A stretch of DNA of 64,000 bases, taken from Maratus speciosus. Its lineage: Eukaryota > Arthropoda > Arachnida > Araneae > Salticidae. The translations under genes were made by a program, and so were the position numbers. Location: contig OZ010792.1 of NCBI GenBank assembly GCA_963932465.1, positions 279,727,836 to 279,791,835 on the forward strand. The letters run 5' to 3'. Under the pieces are notes generated by a model that did no database searches, had not been told where the DNA came from, and saw only the letters and a program-made list of their open reading frames with translations. Shown in pieces: positions 42,789 through 54,828 of the stretch (positions within the stretch are counted from its first letter, which is position 1; each line of letters starts with the position of its first letter).

Positions 42789-45679
42789 TACGTGGACCCA
42801 ATTTTGCTAGGCATATTATTAAAAAGTACCTGGTCAATCGAGCCTCACTTGATAGTCCCCCCCCCCCACCCCCCCCAAACATACACCTCTTTTTTTTCTG
42901 CTAGTTTATTTAACTTAACCTGCTCTTTCATTCATAGAATTTTGCAATCGATTTTTAACTCACTTCCTGGTAGGCTAGAATTATATAAATTATGTACAAA
43001 GGTGTGTTTCCGATGGCAATACAACATTTTAACAGTTGTACAACTTAATTATAAATTAGTACATTAATTTTAAGGCATTTTTTAATTAGATGGCCACAGG
43101 TGATATATCGCCAAATATTCTCTGTACCTTGTGCAATTATATGGGAGTTAAAAAAAACAATGGATTTAATTATGTGACAATAAATGCTTGCCAAAATAGG
43201 CCAAAGTGCTGTAAAACAGCAATAGTGAAATGTTTTAAAGAATTAAAAGTAGAAAATAAATTAGAAATAAAAAAGTGTGTAATATAAAAAAATACGCTTT
43301 TATCAATTAATAATTAAATATCAATAAATTTATGATTAATTTAAAAGACTAAAATATAATTTAAATACCATTTCATTTTTTTTTCTTTCTGGTTCTCTTT
43401 TCTTGATGAATAAACAGAGCAAAAATAGTATATTTTTAATAAATTCATTGTCTTGAGCTTTCTAGCTAACGTAAAAAAAAAAAAAAAAAAGCAGTGAATT
43501 TTTCATTATCGAGGTCGTTGCCCAGGCCACATTAATGTATTGCAATAGATATTCTTTGGAAAAAATATGAATTGCAGTTAAAAAATTCGGCTATATTTTC
43601 AAGATGACCATTGGTTGCTTTTAAAAGAGTGTTTAAAAAAAACTATTTTTGGTACTTCCCCATTGTCTTTTCGACTACTTTCCATAAAATAAACTATCAC
43701 CAGACTCTATTGTCAAATAGACAAATGGATAAATATTGGCATTGGAATATGATTTAAAAAAAAAAAAAAAAAAAAGCAGAAAAGCCCCCATTTACTCAAG
43801 TGTCTACTATCAATATTTTTATAAACTAACTTTTAAAATTATTAATGAAAATAGAAAAAAATAATCTTGGATATTTATTTATTTACATTATTTTTTGCAA
43901 TTATCCCTCTCGACTGTTAAGTGTTTGTGACGTCAGTAAAAGCTGATCTATTGTATGTAACTATAACTATGCATCGCAACATTTTTTCAGTGCTTTTTCT
44001 CTTTTAAAATTATGTCGTCACGATTTAAGAGCACAATTGTTATTTAAAGGGGTTACTTTACTCGCTCAAAAACACCCACTCGCTTACTTTAGTGAGTCCT
44101 GTGGGACATATTTTCAAGGATATCCCATTTGCATTTCAATATTTAAGATTTTTTTTTTTCTTTATTTCTTTTTTTTGCTCTGGATAGATGAGGTCAATCT
44201 GGACAAAGGCCTTTTGTTACTTTTTCGATTTTGTTTTCAGGTTTTTTTTTATAAAGATGTTTTCACTTTCAGAATCTGTTTTGAAACTGCAACCAAATAA
44301 AAAAATAAATAAATACCAATTGTAGAGATCATCCTTACTTATCCAATGCAAAAAAAAGAGAAAAAATTAAATAAATAAACATATTGAAATGCTAACGAGA
44401 TATTTAAAGGATTAAGATTAGCGAGCAGGTATTTTCGTATTGAAGTAGCCCCTGAAATAAAGAACTAACTAGTTAATCCTTAAACAATTAAAAATACAGA
44501 TAAGCGTCAAATTGAAAATCAGTGACATAACAAACACGCATAAGGCATTTGACGTCAAGTGAATGTGGTGGCATGATTATGCAATTGTGCCATAAAATCG
44601 ACGATAATATTGTAAATTTGGCTTTTATAGAAAGTAGTTGATGGGATTAATGCAAAAGTACCCTATTTTTACTTATATTCCACAGTAAACATAGAAAAAT
44701 AAAAGTTACGATATGAAAAAAAAAAAAAAATGAAGGATATATTCATAGCTACAGCTCGTAGTTTTAGCATAGTCGAAAATGAAAAGCCAGTGAAAATGGT
44801 GTCATAGTGATGAAAACTGATGTCACATTTCAGTTTTAAATATAAAAATGCATGTTTTTTTATAAATATAACGCCATTTGAACACAAATGTACACTTTAA
44901 TTTAAATTTTGAATTCTGAAACATTCATTGGAGTGCTTAAAAACAGATTTTAATGAAAATAAAAAACCTTTCTATATAGCAAGAAATTTGGATCATTATT
45001 TATGAAAATAAATGTTTTTATATGAGTGCGATAATCTCAGACAGATCCTGGGTGGTATTCTTGAGGTTTTATAAAAATTTAAGTGATTATTCTTCAACAA
45101 TTGTTGTCCAAGTCAATTGTTGGCAGCAAAAATGAGCTTTTTCAGGAACAGTTATGGAAATTTGGCAGAAAAATTGTTTTGCTTTTAAAATTGCTGCTAA
45201 TTTTGCACTGTGGTGTATTGCCATTGCATCAAAATACAAGTATAGCGATGTTTGTAACAATATGGTGGTGGTTTTAAGCATAACAAAAGTATAAGCACAG
45301 TTATCTATCAAGAAATACTGTCATATTTACAGAATGTTTCTGAAAATACTTAAGTTCACATAATCAGCAGTTGGTAAAATCAATAAAAAAATTTTTTCTA
45401 GCCAGTTAAAACAAATTTTAACCTATTGTTGACTTCCGTATAGGCCATTATCTAGTGCTCGATTTAGTACAGAAGGCAAGCCGTTAGTGCCGTCTTCCAC
45501 ATCATTTTCATTGTATTTATGATAAATAACCATTAGTATTGGCAAGAATTCTGATTATAGAAGATTGAAAATAAAAAAATTGCTTAAACCTGCAATTTTT
45601 TTTTTTTTTTTCTGATATCAAGACTTGGTTATATAGTTTTCTCATAATCATATAAATCATAATTAAGATCATCTGAATG
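42789..45679. other. Prp40 last intron, no delimited element
   Basis: AT-rich sequence with a C-rich tract (42848-42867), several A-tracts (43473, 43757, 44716) and small frames without domains (42768-43067, 43090-43287, 44037-44300). I see no exon. Confidence 0.4.
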
Positions 45680-46150
45680 TTTTTCGATTGATACCACCTT
45701 TTTGAGTAATATGCTTGTTTTAACCACAGAAAACGAGTTTTCTTGAATTAGTGTCCTAGCTAGATTGATTTATTGTGTTTGAATTAGTATAGGCGTCAAG
45801 TTTTGTGAAAATCGTTGGAGCCGTTTTAGATATATAGGTACATTTTCAGTGCTAAGTTTGTTCTAGTAGGTCAAAACGAACTTTCACGAGTTTAAAACCT
45901 AGCTAGATGGGTTTTTCGTGCTTGAATTAGTATAGATATCACATTTCATGTAAATCGTTTGAGAATTTTTCAATATATAGCAAGAAGCATTTTCAGTGCC
46001 GAGTTTGTTTTACCTTATAAAATCGAATTTTCTTGTGTTCAGGACCTAGCTAGATCTTTTTCTCGTGCTTGATTTAGTATAGGAGTCAAGCATCGTGAAA
46101 ATTATCCCAATCATTCATAATCAGGAAAATCGCTTGCTCGTTTAAGATAT
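45680..46150 (+). repeat. Tandem repeat of about 145 bp, three units
   Basis: CCTAGCTAGAT occurs at 45755, 45899 and 46045 (spacing 144 and 146). It is followed each time by TTGAATTAGTATAG-type and GTGAAAATCGTT-type words, then TTTTCAGTGC-GAGTTTGTT. The units are diverged, suggesting an old satellite-like block. Confidence 0.7.
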
Positions 46151-46860
46151 ATGATAACGCACCATGTGTAAAGTATTCTCTATCAAATTGAACATACAAG
46201 AGAAAAAATTGCATCAATTAATAATTTCTTATGCAACTTAAAAATTATTATAAGTTAGATCTAACAGTAATAAGTTTAAAATTACTAAAATAAAATTTTG
46301 TAGTATTTTGCTTATGTGTCATTTAACTGAATTATATTTTTCTGAATCCAAATTTCATCAAACGATAAGTAGATAGTAAAATAACAGTAAAATTGCATTT
46401 CAGTTTTTGTTCTTATTTATTTAGTGTATAAAATTAACTGATTCTTTTTACAAATGTTTTGTATAAGCAGCCCATGATGTAATATTTTTTATGTAAGATG
46501 TTGGCACATTATGTCATTGATAGACATTGTGAAATTTTGATACATCAGGGGTCGATGCAGGGGTTTTTCTTGGACTCCATTTTGTGAAATTTATTATATT
46601 TTGGTCAAAAAATAACATTTTGTAACAAAAGATAAAATCCAGTTTCTCAAATTTGAACCAAGCATTAATCTATAATAACTTCTTTTAAACCTTCTGCTAA
46701 AGTTTTTCTCACGTTGTGAATGCGCTATTTTGTCACATCCGTGAATTGGCATTTGCACGTGGCAATATCTCCCATTTTTAAACTTAATTTTTGCCTTTTT
46801 CGTAATTTCCCTTTAATATTTTATTGTTTCAATGTTCCCATTATTCGGCATTTGTTATTC
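46151..46860. other. Intron, nothing recognised
   Basis: AT-rich sequence between the 145-bp repeat and the GC-richer block. No gene or repeat boundary was seen. Confidence 0.4.
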
Positions 46861-46889
46861 CCTGTAATTTGACACATTCCTTTTAATCC

Positions 46890-47560
46890 TATGGTGATTC
46901 CTTCATTTTTCAATCTGCCTTTCGTTAGATCGCAGATTTTATTTTCAAGTTGCTTCTACTTGCAATTCGTATCGGGCGCCATTTTACCGGCTGCCGCGGG
47001 AGAGAAACATTCCTTCCTCTCTTGTGTACCGTCTGGAGCATTCCGCTTTTTCTCGTTTTCGCTCTTTTGGCGTTCTGCGCTGACTTGCTCTTTGGTGGTG
47101 TGCATACACTGTTTTTCTGCTTCACTCATGCTGATTGGCCACGGTCGCTGGTCGACTCGTCAATCTGGTGTGCGTTTGGGCTTATGGGGTTCACCAGGCA
47201 GATTTTCAGTGAGTATTTCCAGAGACATCGAGCAGGTAGCATCACCTTTTGGTAAGAGTTCACCCCGGCAAGGGGGAATGCCGCATGGCTTCCCGTCGTG
47301 TGCTGTGTTCGTATGCCGTGTTCAAAACCACTTTGGAAAGAAAGATATTCTTTAATATCTTCAACTTCAGAAGATTTGCTAATCCAAGCTCGACCACCAC
47401 CAGTCACCAACCTTATGCACGTAAAATAAAAGAGAAGATTTTAGTTTAAACTGAAAAACCTTGTATTTATTTTGTCTCAGCAAATTCACAGCAGCATGCT
47501 CACATCCTGAAAGAGGTCTTCCTGAGGCATCTACCACATCGCTTCACCTGGTAAGGTTTC
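46890..47560 (+). other. GC-richer block, possible solo LTR or promoter-like insert
   Basis: Base composition changes sharply here, with many CG and GC words (ATCGGGCGCCATTTTACC, CCCCGGCAAGGGGG). An AATAAA signal occurs near 47429, and a good splice donor CCTGGTAAGG near 47548. A 154-codon frame (46891-47355) shows no domain I recognise. A solo LTR of a retrotransposon would explain composition and signals, but I could not find matching TG/CA ends with a TSD. Confidence 0.3.
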
Positions 47561-50552
47561 TATTACCTGCTTCAATTTACTCATTGTTTGATGACGAATC
47601 TGTTTTGAAAGAAGTATAGACAGTTGGCGATCAACCTGGGATATGCTAATCCCCAACGCAAGACACATGGACTTTTAGGGCTAATGCCGTGCACATGTTT
47701 TTTTTTTACCAGTACTTATAAGAATCACTATACTATTCATGCTACGAAATCCACATTTTAATAGTTCCCTAATGTTGTTATAGTTTTCTTTTCTGGAGAA
47801 CTTTACAAATTACACTACAAAGTGAAAATATTTATTGTAGAAATGGAATTTTGTGAAGGGACCTGTTTTATTATATTGATTTTTGTAAAGGGTCTCTAAG
47901 TAGGCCCCAAATTTTGTTTGGTTTGACCCCTTCACATTCACGTAAAAAGGTTCGCCATTCCTAGTCTATGTTCTTGTGTCAAAGAATATTGTTTAAAGTG
48001 ATAATGTAAATATTCTTGAGGAAATTTTTTAATTAACAGGTGACTTCATAGGGTTCTTATACATCAAGGGGTTAAAATACCATTTTTTTATATTTTAAGT
48101 TGTACTCGCCATATAATAGTACTCAAATCTCCTGCAGCATAGAGACACTGCTTCAGACATAACTTTGAAATCAAAAAATCAACATGCAGCATTGTGTTTA
48201 CATTCCGAAACATTTCACATTTTGAACAAAATGAAACACATGTTATTTAAAAAAAAAAAAAAAAGATAAAACATGATGAAATGCTAATGTTTAAAAATAA
48301 TTCATTAAATAACAATTTTTTTATTTCACAGTGGCATATTTTTAACAGTAGTGGATCCACCAACAATATCAAAATATTTGTCACCCAAAAAATTCAGCTT
48401 AAATGCTTATTTGTTAAGCAAGAATTGCTTATTGCTTTCAATCTCTGTGGAAAAAATATGAAAAAGGCACCTCAATTATGGAAAAATATTCTATTGTAAA
48501 TTAGGATTATGTAAGATTAAAATTTGGCAGGAATATATTCCAATGGAAAACAAAGAATACCTCACAAGTTTATTTTCAAACATAGATTTAGATATTTTAA
48601 AATTTAAAGGAATTATCATTTTTTCCATCTCATGTACTTGGGATAAGTGATAAGTATATTAAAAAAATATATATATTTACTATGGAATTCGCCAGAATTT
48701 ATTTTATGTTTGAAGAGAATAACTGTGTTTTTTAAATTTACGGATAGGGAATGTGAGATATTGTTTAGGGGGGGGGGGGGCATTATTTAAATTTCCTCTC
48801 AAACTACTGGTCAAAATTAAAAGTTTAATGTATTTAATTGTCACAAATTAAATCTGCAGTCACAAGATCATATTATCAGGGATCTCTTATGTTGTTTGGA
48901 AAGATTTTCAAAAAAAATGTGAAGTCATACAAATTTGACACTGTACGCTATCAAAAGCAATGGAGCCCCAAACATTAGGTTAATTTAGAAAGATTTTTGG
49001 TTTAAAATGTGAATTTATTCAACACTGATTTTAGGTGTATTTAAGGTTATTATCATGAACCTGGGCTACACAGGTCTTTCATTTAAAAATATAAAATCTG
49101 AACAGACCAGAGAGTGTGTAGCATGCTGAGATGTGCTGTCAAAGCATTTGTCTTCCAACTCCAGGTTCATTTCAATAAATTTTTGCTTTAAAATAAAATC
49201 ATACAAATGCAAGGGTGTTTTCTGCCAAATGGCCCCAAACATTGTGTTTCCCTGGAAAAATTTTCTCTTAAAAATATATCAAAACAGACTGGAGTGTGAC
49301 ACGCCAAGTATATGCTGCCGAAGACAGTGCCACCCCCAATTCTAGGTTCATGTGGATAGATTTTCATTTAGAAATAAAAAATCATAAAAATTCAAGGGTG
49401 TTGCTGCCAGAGGAAATGAACCCCCCATTATGAGGTTTATTTGAAAAGATTTTAGTTTAAAAATGTAAAATCATTCAATACTAATTTTAGGTATTTTTAA
49501 GGTTTACAAGGCCAGAAAACACTGGGTGTATAAAAATAACAAAATACAAACCAGGTATAAAGCATTCTTCATAAAATGTGCATAAGCAAAAAATCTCATT
49601 TATAAGTTACTAATACCTTTTTTTAATGAAACTTTCATTATTATAAGTTAGATGTTGCATTAACGTTAAATTAAGTTACTGAAAGGAAAAAAAAATCTTA
49701 ATTTATTTTCCTTTTGACAGTATGTCTTGTAAATGAATTAAATTCCTAATTCAAAATTAAATTGCTGATTCAAATATACAGGTAAATCACATTTTGATTT
49801 TTATTCTTAGCTAACTTCTTTCATGAAAGCAACTACTTTCTATTAATTAACGTTTCATATAAAGCACATCTACTATTATTTATAAATAAAAACCTGCATT
49901 AATATTTATATGTATGTGTGTTTACAGTTCAAAAGCAGCTAAGCTTATCTTAAAGAATCTTCCCACTTCAAATCTTATTGGGTCTATTGAGTTTTGATTG
50001 TTTACTTTTAGAAATTATTATGAAGCAAGAGAAATTCCACAAAAAGGCGTTTTATTATATGAAAATACATATTAAAATTGAATATTGAAAAAATGCCTTA
50101 GTAAAGTATCTTGAGCTCTAACCTTCTCATTCATGATTATGAAGTGTTTGGATTGTTTCTCTTTGTCAGAATAAAAAAGAATTATTCATCTCATCTATGT
50201 GTGCTTATAAATATTCAGTACATTAAATTAATTATTATACTCTTTTTGGGCAAAAAATGATAAATAAAGCTAAAATTTATACTGATTTTATTGAATCTCA
50301 AATTTGAATGTGCAGTTATAAATATTCAGTACATAAAGTTGATGATTATACTGTTTTAGGGCAAAAAATTATTAAAAAACTCTACTTGCTAAAAACTCTA
50401 CTGGTTTTACTTAGAGTGTCAACGATAAATCGAGATTTTAATCAACTGATTTTTAAAAAATCATTGATTTAAATCATAAATTTTCTAAATATTTAAAATG
50501 AATCAAAATCTGAAATGAACATAATTTAGAAAGTTTCTAAAGGTATTTTGCC
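47561..50552. other. Prp40 last intron with diverged repeats
   Basis: A GTGAAGGGACCTGTTTT unit near 47850-47900 is related to 14480-14900. Between about 48880 and 49500 loosely repeated segments share CCCCAAACATT-G-TT and AGGTTCAT-T-A-TA words. A G-tract lies near 48769-48780. At 50415-50510, ATTTTAATCAACTGATTT-type words resemble the ends of the BED-finger hAT at 57427. No exon was seen. Confidence 0.4.
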
Positions 50553-50572
50553 TTATCCTCCTCAGTCCTGAT

Positions 50573-50588
50573 GTCGCCTGTAGGAGAC
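50573..50588. repeat. piggyBac palindrome, left subterminal copy
   Basis: GTCGCCTGTAGGAGAC is a 6-bp-arm palindrome with a 4-nt spacer and one arm mismatch, directly inside the left TIR. A transposase-binding role is plausible but inferred. Confidence 0.75.
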
Positions 50589-50787
50589 ACTAAACAGCAA
50601 TTATTAAAACTTTTACCGCATTCAAAATTTTTATTCCAGATTTTCTGAAATTGGTTCTTATTATTGTTAATAGATGGCAGCATATTACAGAATGCTTTTT
50701 TGTTACCAGAATAACCTTTTTCGTTCATCTAGCGGTATGCAAAAATGGCGTCGCCAAAAAGAATGAAAATTACTCACATGCGCACAG

Positions 50788-51321
50788 GTAAGTTCTTTTA
50801 TCTATTAATAATAATTTTTTTTAAATTTATTTGACCTAGGATTTTATAATATAAAGATTGTTATTTTTAATGATATCATTTGTGTTAAGATTTTAGTGCT
50901 CTAAGCGTTGAAAAAAGCATTGTCATTTTAGTGTCTCCTGTAGGAGACATCAGGTCATACTCCAATAAAACTGCATTTTCTGAAGTTGTTCCTAGAACTA
51001 TTTTTTTCTGAATTTAAATTCAGTATTTTTTTAAAGATTTTCTTATAGTATGATTCCAAACATATCAGCTACTTATTTTCTTTAATTTTCAGCATGAGAA
51101 TAGTTTGAAATGAAATATGGATTTTTTTCTAAATTTTAAAATACGATAAATATGCTTTGGGATCAGCAGATGTTTTAGAAACCCGAGGAATTTGAAGTTT
51201 AAAATTTTATTATAACTTTTATTTAAAGCAATAAAAAGCAGTTATAAACGAATAACTTTATTTTAAATTTTGGTTTTATCGTAAATTTTTTATAGAGCTT
51301 GTATTTGTCAATGTGAGAACC

Positions 51322-51356
<35 letters not shown>

Positions 51357-51654
51357 AGGTAAGAGGAATATGTTTTAGGATCCATTATTTTTTAGAAACT
51401 AAGATAATTTGGAGTTTAAAATTTTATTATAGCTTTTATTTAAAACAATATGTACCTAAATTTATGTATATATTTGTATGTGTCTGTGTAAATATATGCA
51501 AAAACACAACAGTGTGCACGTGCACGTTTCTAAATAAATCTAAAAAAAAATTAAATTTTACCAAAAATAAAAATAAATCATAAGATTATTAATGCATTTT
51601 AGTAACAATATTCAAATTGTATAAATAAATAAACAAATATATATCTTTTTTCAG
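50788..51654 (+). other. Intron of the piggyBac transposase gene
   Basis: Donor GTAAGT and acceptor TTTTTTCAG fit exactly, and the 43-nt first exon joins exon 2 in frame through an Asp codon. The 867-bp intron holds a palindrome copy (50933-50948) and a T33 run (51323-51355). Confidence 0.8.
50933..50948. repeat. piggyBac palindrome, intronic copy
   Basis: GTCTCCTGTAGGAGAC has perfect 6-bp arms and lies 362 bp from the left end. It is identical to the right subterminal copy. Confidence 0.75.
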
Positions 51655-53581
51655 ATAACCCTAATTTTAAAAGGTGGTTTGAAGAAATTTGGAACAATGA
51701 AAGCTCTGATCTGGATATTTCGGATGACGAAGTTGATGCAGTAGACCCATTATTTTGTCCTTTGAATGAACAGTCTTCATCATCATCTGAAGAAGATGCT
51801 GAAGATGAAGCTAAAGAAGAATCTCAGAATTTGTCTACCACAATGCCAAAACCACAAAAATCAATTGAGACGACTCCAATAAACACTAGAAGAAAAAGCA
51901 CTAACTCAAGAAAACTTACTCCAGACCCACAGATCTCCCCTTCAATAGTTCAGGAAAGTTGCTCAGCGTCTAAAGTCTCAGAAGGTTCCCGAAGATCTTA
52001 TTGGAAAAATTTAAATGATGAATTTATTCCTTTGCCCCCTGCTCCAGCCTTTACAGAAAGTAACAATAGTAGTTTAGATTTATCACACCAGAACTATTTT
52101 CATAAATATATTCCGAATGAGATATTCAAAATTCTGACTGAATTTACTAACCGCAGATATTTAGTGGACACTGGAAAAAGCCTTCTACTTACAGAATCTG
52201 AGATTAAGAAATTTATTGCAATCACAATCATAATGTCCTACCTAAAATATCCTAGAATACGGATGTACTGGTCGAAAGACACCCGCGTTCCAGTCATAGC
52301 AGATAATATGTCACGCGATAGGTGCTTTTTAATTAGAAACAATTTAAAACTAAGAGATGATCTCACAGTAACTGATGAAGAAAAGGCTGAAGATTTTGGA
52401 AAGTCAGACCCCTTCTCCAAACTGTTTTATCGGGATGTCTGTTGAAGGAAAAATCCTCAGCCGTAGCTATAGATGAGCAGATTATTCCTTTTTATGGCCA
52501 TGCACCAGGAAGACAATTCATCAAAGGAAAACCAAATCCGAGTGGATTGAAGGTTTTTTTAGCCGCAACTCCAGATGGTCTGCCATTAGACTTTTTTATA
52601 TATCAAGGTGCGAGAGACAAAATAAATTCAAGTATAAATGACAATGATGCAAAATTTTTAGATACTGGTGGCAAAGTAGTGCTTAAACTTTCTGAGAATT
52701 TACTTCCTGGTTGTACCTTGTATATGGACAGATATTTTACATCAATACCTTTGTTGGACATCCTTCATTATAAAGCTGAATGCCAGGGAACAGGTACTCT
52801 ACGAAAGAATAATATACCATCCAATGTTAATTTTAAATCCGACATTGAAATGAAAAGGCTTGGTCGGGGTTCGGTTGATCAAAAAATTCGAAATGACGGA
52901 CAAATTTGCATCCTAAAATGGTTTGATAACAAACCAGTTATACTTGCCTCTTCAGCTGACGGTAAACATCCTGAAGACATATGCAAGCGATGGTCGAAAA
53001 AGGATAAAGATTATGTTTCAGTAAATCGTCCATCCATTATAAAGAAATATAATGCATTTATGGGAGGAGTTGATTTCTTGGATCGTGTTATAAGCTACTA
53101 TAGAATACATGCAAGGACAAAAAAATGGACCATCAGAGTCATCATGCATTTTTTTTGATTTTGCCATAGCTGCCAGCTGGATAGAGTATAGAAGGCACCA
53201 AATGGCGCTCAACAGAGCAAAGAATGATATATTAGACTATCTTGCATTCAGAGTACATCTACAAGAATATCTTTTCTATGGCACAGAAGAATGCAGTGGC
53301 TCAGAGTATACCCCAAGTGAGTCATCAACACCGCAAAAAAATAGATACAATCAAAGAATTTCCTTACCATCCACTCCTTTGCGAAAAAGAAAGGTTTCAC
53401 ATCTTCCTGAAATTCCCAAACCATCTACAAAAAATCGATGTAGAATGCCTGGTTGTAAATCCAACTCTGCAAGGATTCGATGCACTGCATGCAAAGTTTT
53501 TTTTGTGTTTGCAAGAAGACAGACAATGTTTCAAATTATTTCACGAAAAATGATGTTTTTAAAAAATTCTTACTGATATTT

Positions 53582-53587
53582 AATAAA
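53582..53587 (+). terminator. Polyadenylation signal of the piggyBac transposase
   Basis: AATAAA lies about 30 bp after the last stop codon in the transposase reading order, the expected place for a short 3' end. Confidence 0.55.
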
Positions 53588-53841
53588 GTATCTGCAATAA
53601 TTATATTTTATAATTTAAGTTTCAATTTATTTCTAAAAACCTAGGTAAGTACCAATCCTCTTTTCAAACTATGTATGTTGTTTGCATTTAATTATATAAT
53701 TTTTTAATCATAAAAGTACATTTTAAATTAATATAATTGTGTACTATAGTATTAAAACATTATTTAGTAGTAAAATATTAAAATATATATTTATAAATTT
53801 GTGCTTCATATTTAACACATGGTATGTCATAGTGACCGGAT

Positions 53842-53857
53842 GTCTCCTGTAGGAGAC
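53842..53857. repeat. piggyBac palindrome, right subterminal copy
   Basis: GTCTCCTGTAGGAGAC lies 120 bp inside the right TIR end and is a perfect copy of the intronic one. Confidence 0.75.
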
Positions 53858-53995
53858 ACTAATTTTTTGATTTAAAAAAAAACTTAAAAATTTTTTCAGC
53901 ATTTTTTCATTGTATTTCAGTGTATTTAAAACCTATTTAACGAGAAATCAATAAAATTTAAGACTCAAAGTTGGTCTCAGGACTGAGGAGGTTAT

Positions 53996-54630
53996 AAATA
54001 AACAAAAACAAGAAAATCTTTAAATAATTTTTGTAAGGTTAATTCCTTAGGCTTGTAAAAAATTAAGTACAGAAAGTTTTATAAGAAGCTATTTTTATGA
54101 CATAAAAATCATTTCATTTAAAAATTATCTTTAAATTGAATAACTTTAAACTTGCAATGCCATAATTTCATTTAAGTAATCAAATTATTCATTATTTTTT
54201 ATAAAATAAGCATAGCAAGTATAATAAATTCCTGCAAGTAAATGGATAAATAGCCAGTATATATTTCCTTTATCATTCCATTTTTGCAATAATAAATTTA
54301 TAGCAAATTTGAGCTAAAGAAGAATGAAAGAGTGACATTGGCTGAACAGCTATTGTTAAAGAATGTATAAAAGAAAAAGAATTAATTGGTATAAAAATGT
54401 TATGTGCAACAAGAACTTCTTCAGTAAAGGTTGAATGAATGTTTATTTCATTTTTGAACAGAAAATTTTTTAGAGATTGATAAGACAAGAAAGTTTTTTT
54501 AATTTGAAGTTCTGAATGCTGATAATCCCCACTGAGTGGTAATAATGCTGCTATTTAATATTTTGACGATTTCGGATATAACTGCCTTATATTTACTGTG
54601 CATGTGTCTATGAATGGGACCTCCTTTTTT
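53996..54630. other. Intron between piggyBac and TE-E
   Basis: AT-rich sequence. One small minus-strand frame (54273-54488) has no domain. Nothing else was recognised. Confidence 0.45.
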
Positions 54631-54753
54631 AGGTAGATTTTGTAAGAAATATTACCTATTGCAGTAGTTACCATGGTGTGACTTTTGAAAAATTCCTTCG
54701 TAACTTTTCATTATATGACCCCAGGAACCCAAAACCACCCCCACCTAAAAAGT

Positions 54754-54828
<75 letters not shown>

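Larger units (their letters stand above)
50745..53553 (+). pseudogene. piggyBac transposase (DDE_Tnp_1_7), three frame breaks
   Basis: The enzyme cuts and pastes the element using three aspartates. Exon 1 (50745-50787, starting MASPKRMKITHM) ends at GTAAGT. Exon 2 starts at 51655 after TTTTTTCAG and continues in frame: an acidic Ser/Glu-rich N-terminus with CK2-like sites, then the catalytic core. The three aspartates are visible in AIDEQIIPF (52472), YMDRYFTSIP (52727) and GGVDFLD (53072). A C-terminal Cys-rich finger (CRMPGCKSNS, CTACKV, then C and H) ends at 53553. Frame breaks lie near 52440 (about one base short, perhaps with some residues lost), at T8 53149-53156 and at T8 53497-53504 (each one T too long). 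Whether these are decay or assembly errors is open. Confidence 0.9.
50557..53991 (+). mobile_element. piggyBac transposon with TTAT target duplication
   Basis: Perfect 15-bp inverted ends CCTCCTCAGTCCTGA (50557-50571) and TCAGGACTGAGGAGG (53977-53991) are flanked on both sides by TTAT (50553-50556, 53992-53995). piggyBac elements normally duplicate TTAA. A palindrome GTCTCCTGTAGGAGAC occurs three times, two next to the ends and one in the transposase intron. The single gene inside is a two-exon piggyBac transposase. Perfect TIRs argue for a recent insertion. Confidence 0.95.

Noticed and set aside
46891..47355. 154-codon frame as a gene
   Set aside because: No recognisable domain, overlapping frames on the other strand, and an unusual GC-rich context that explains the lack of stops.
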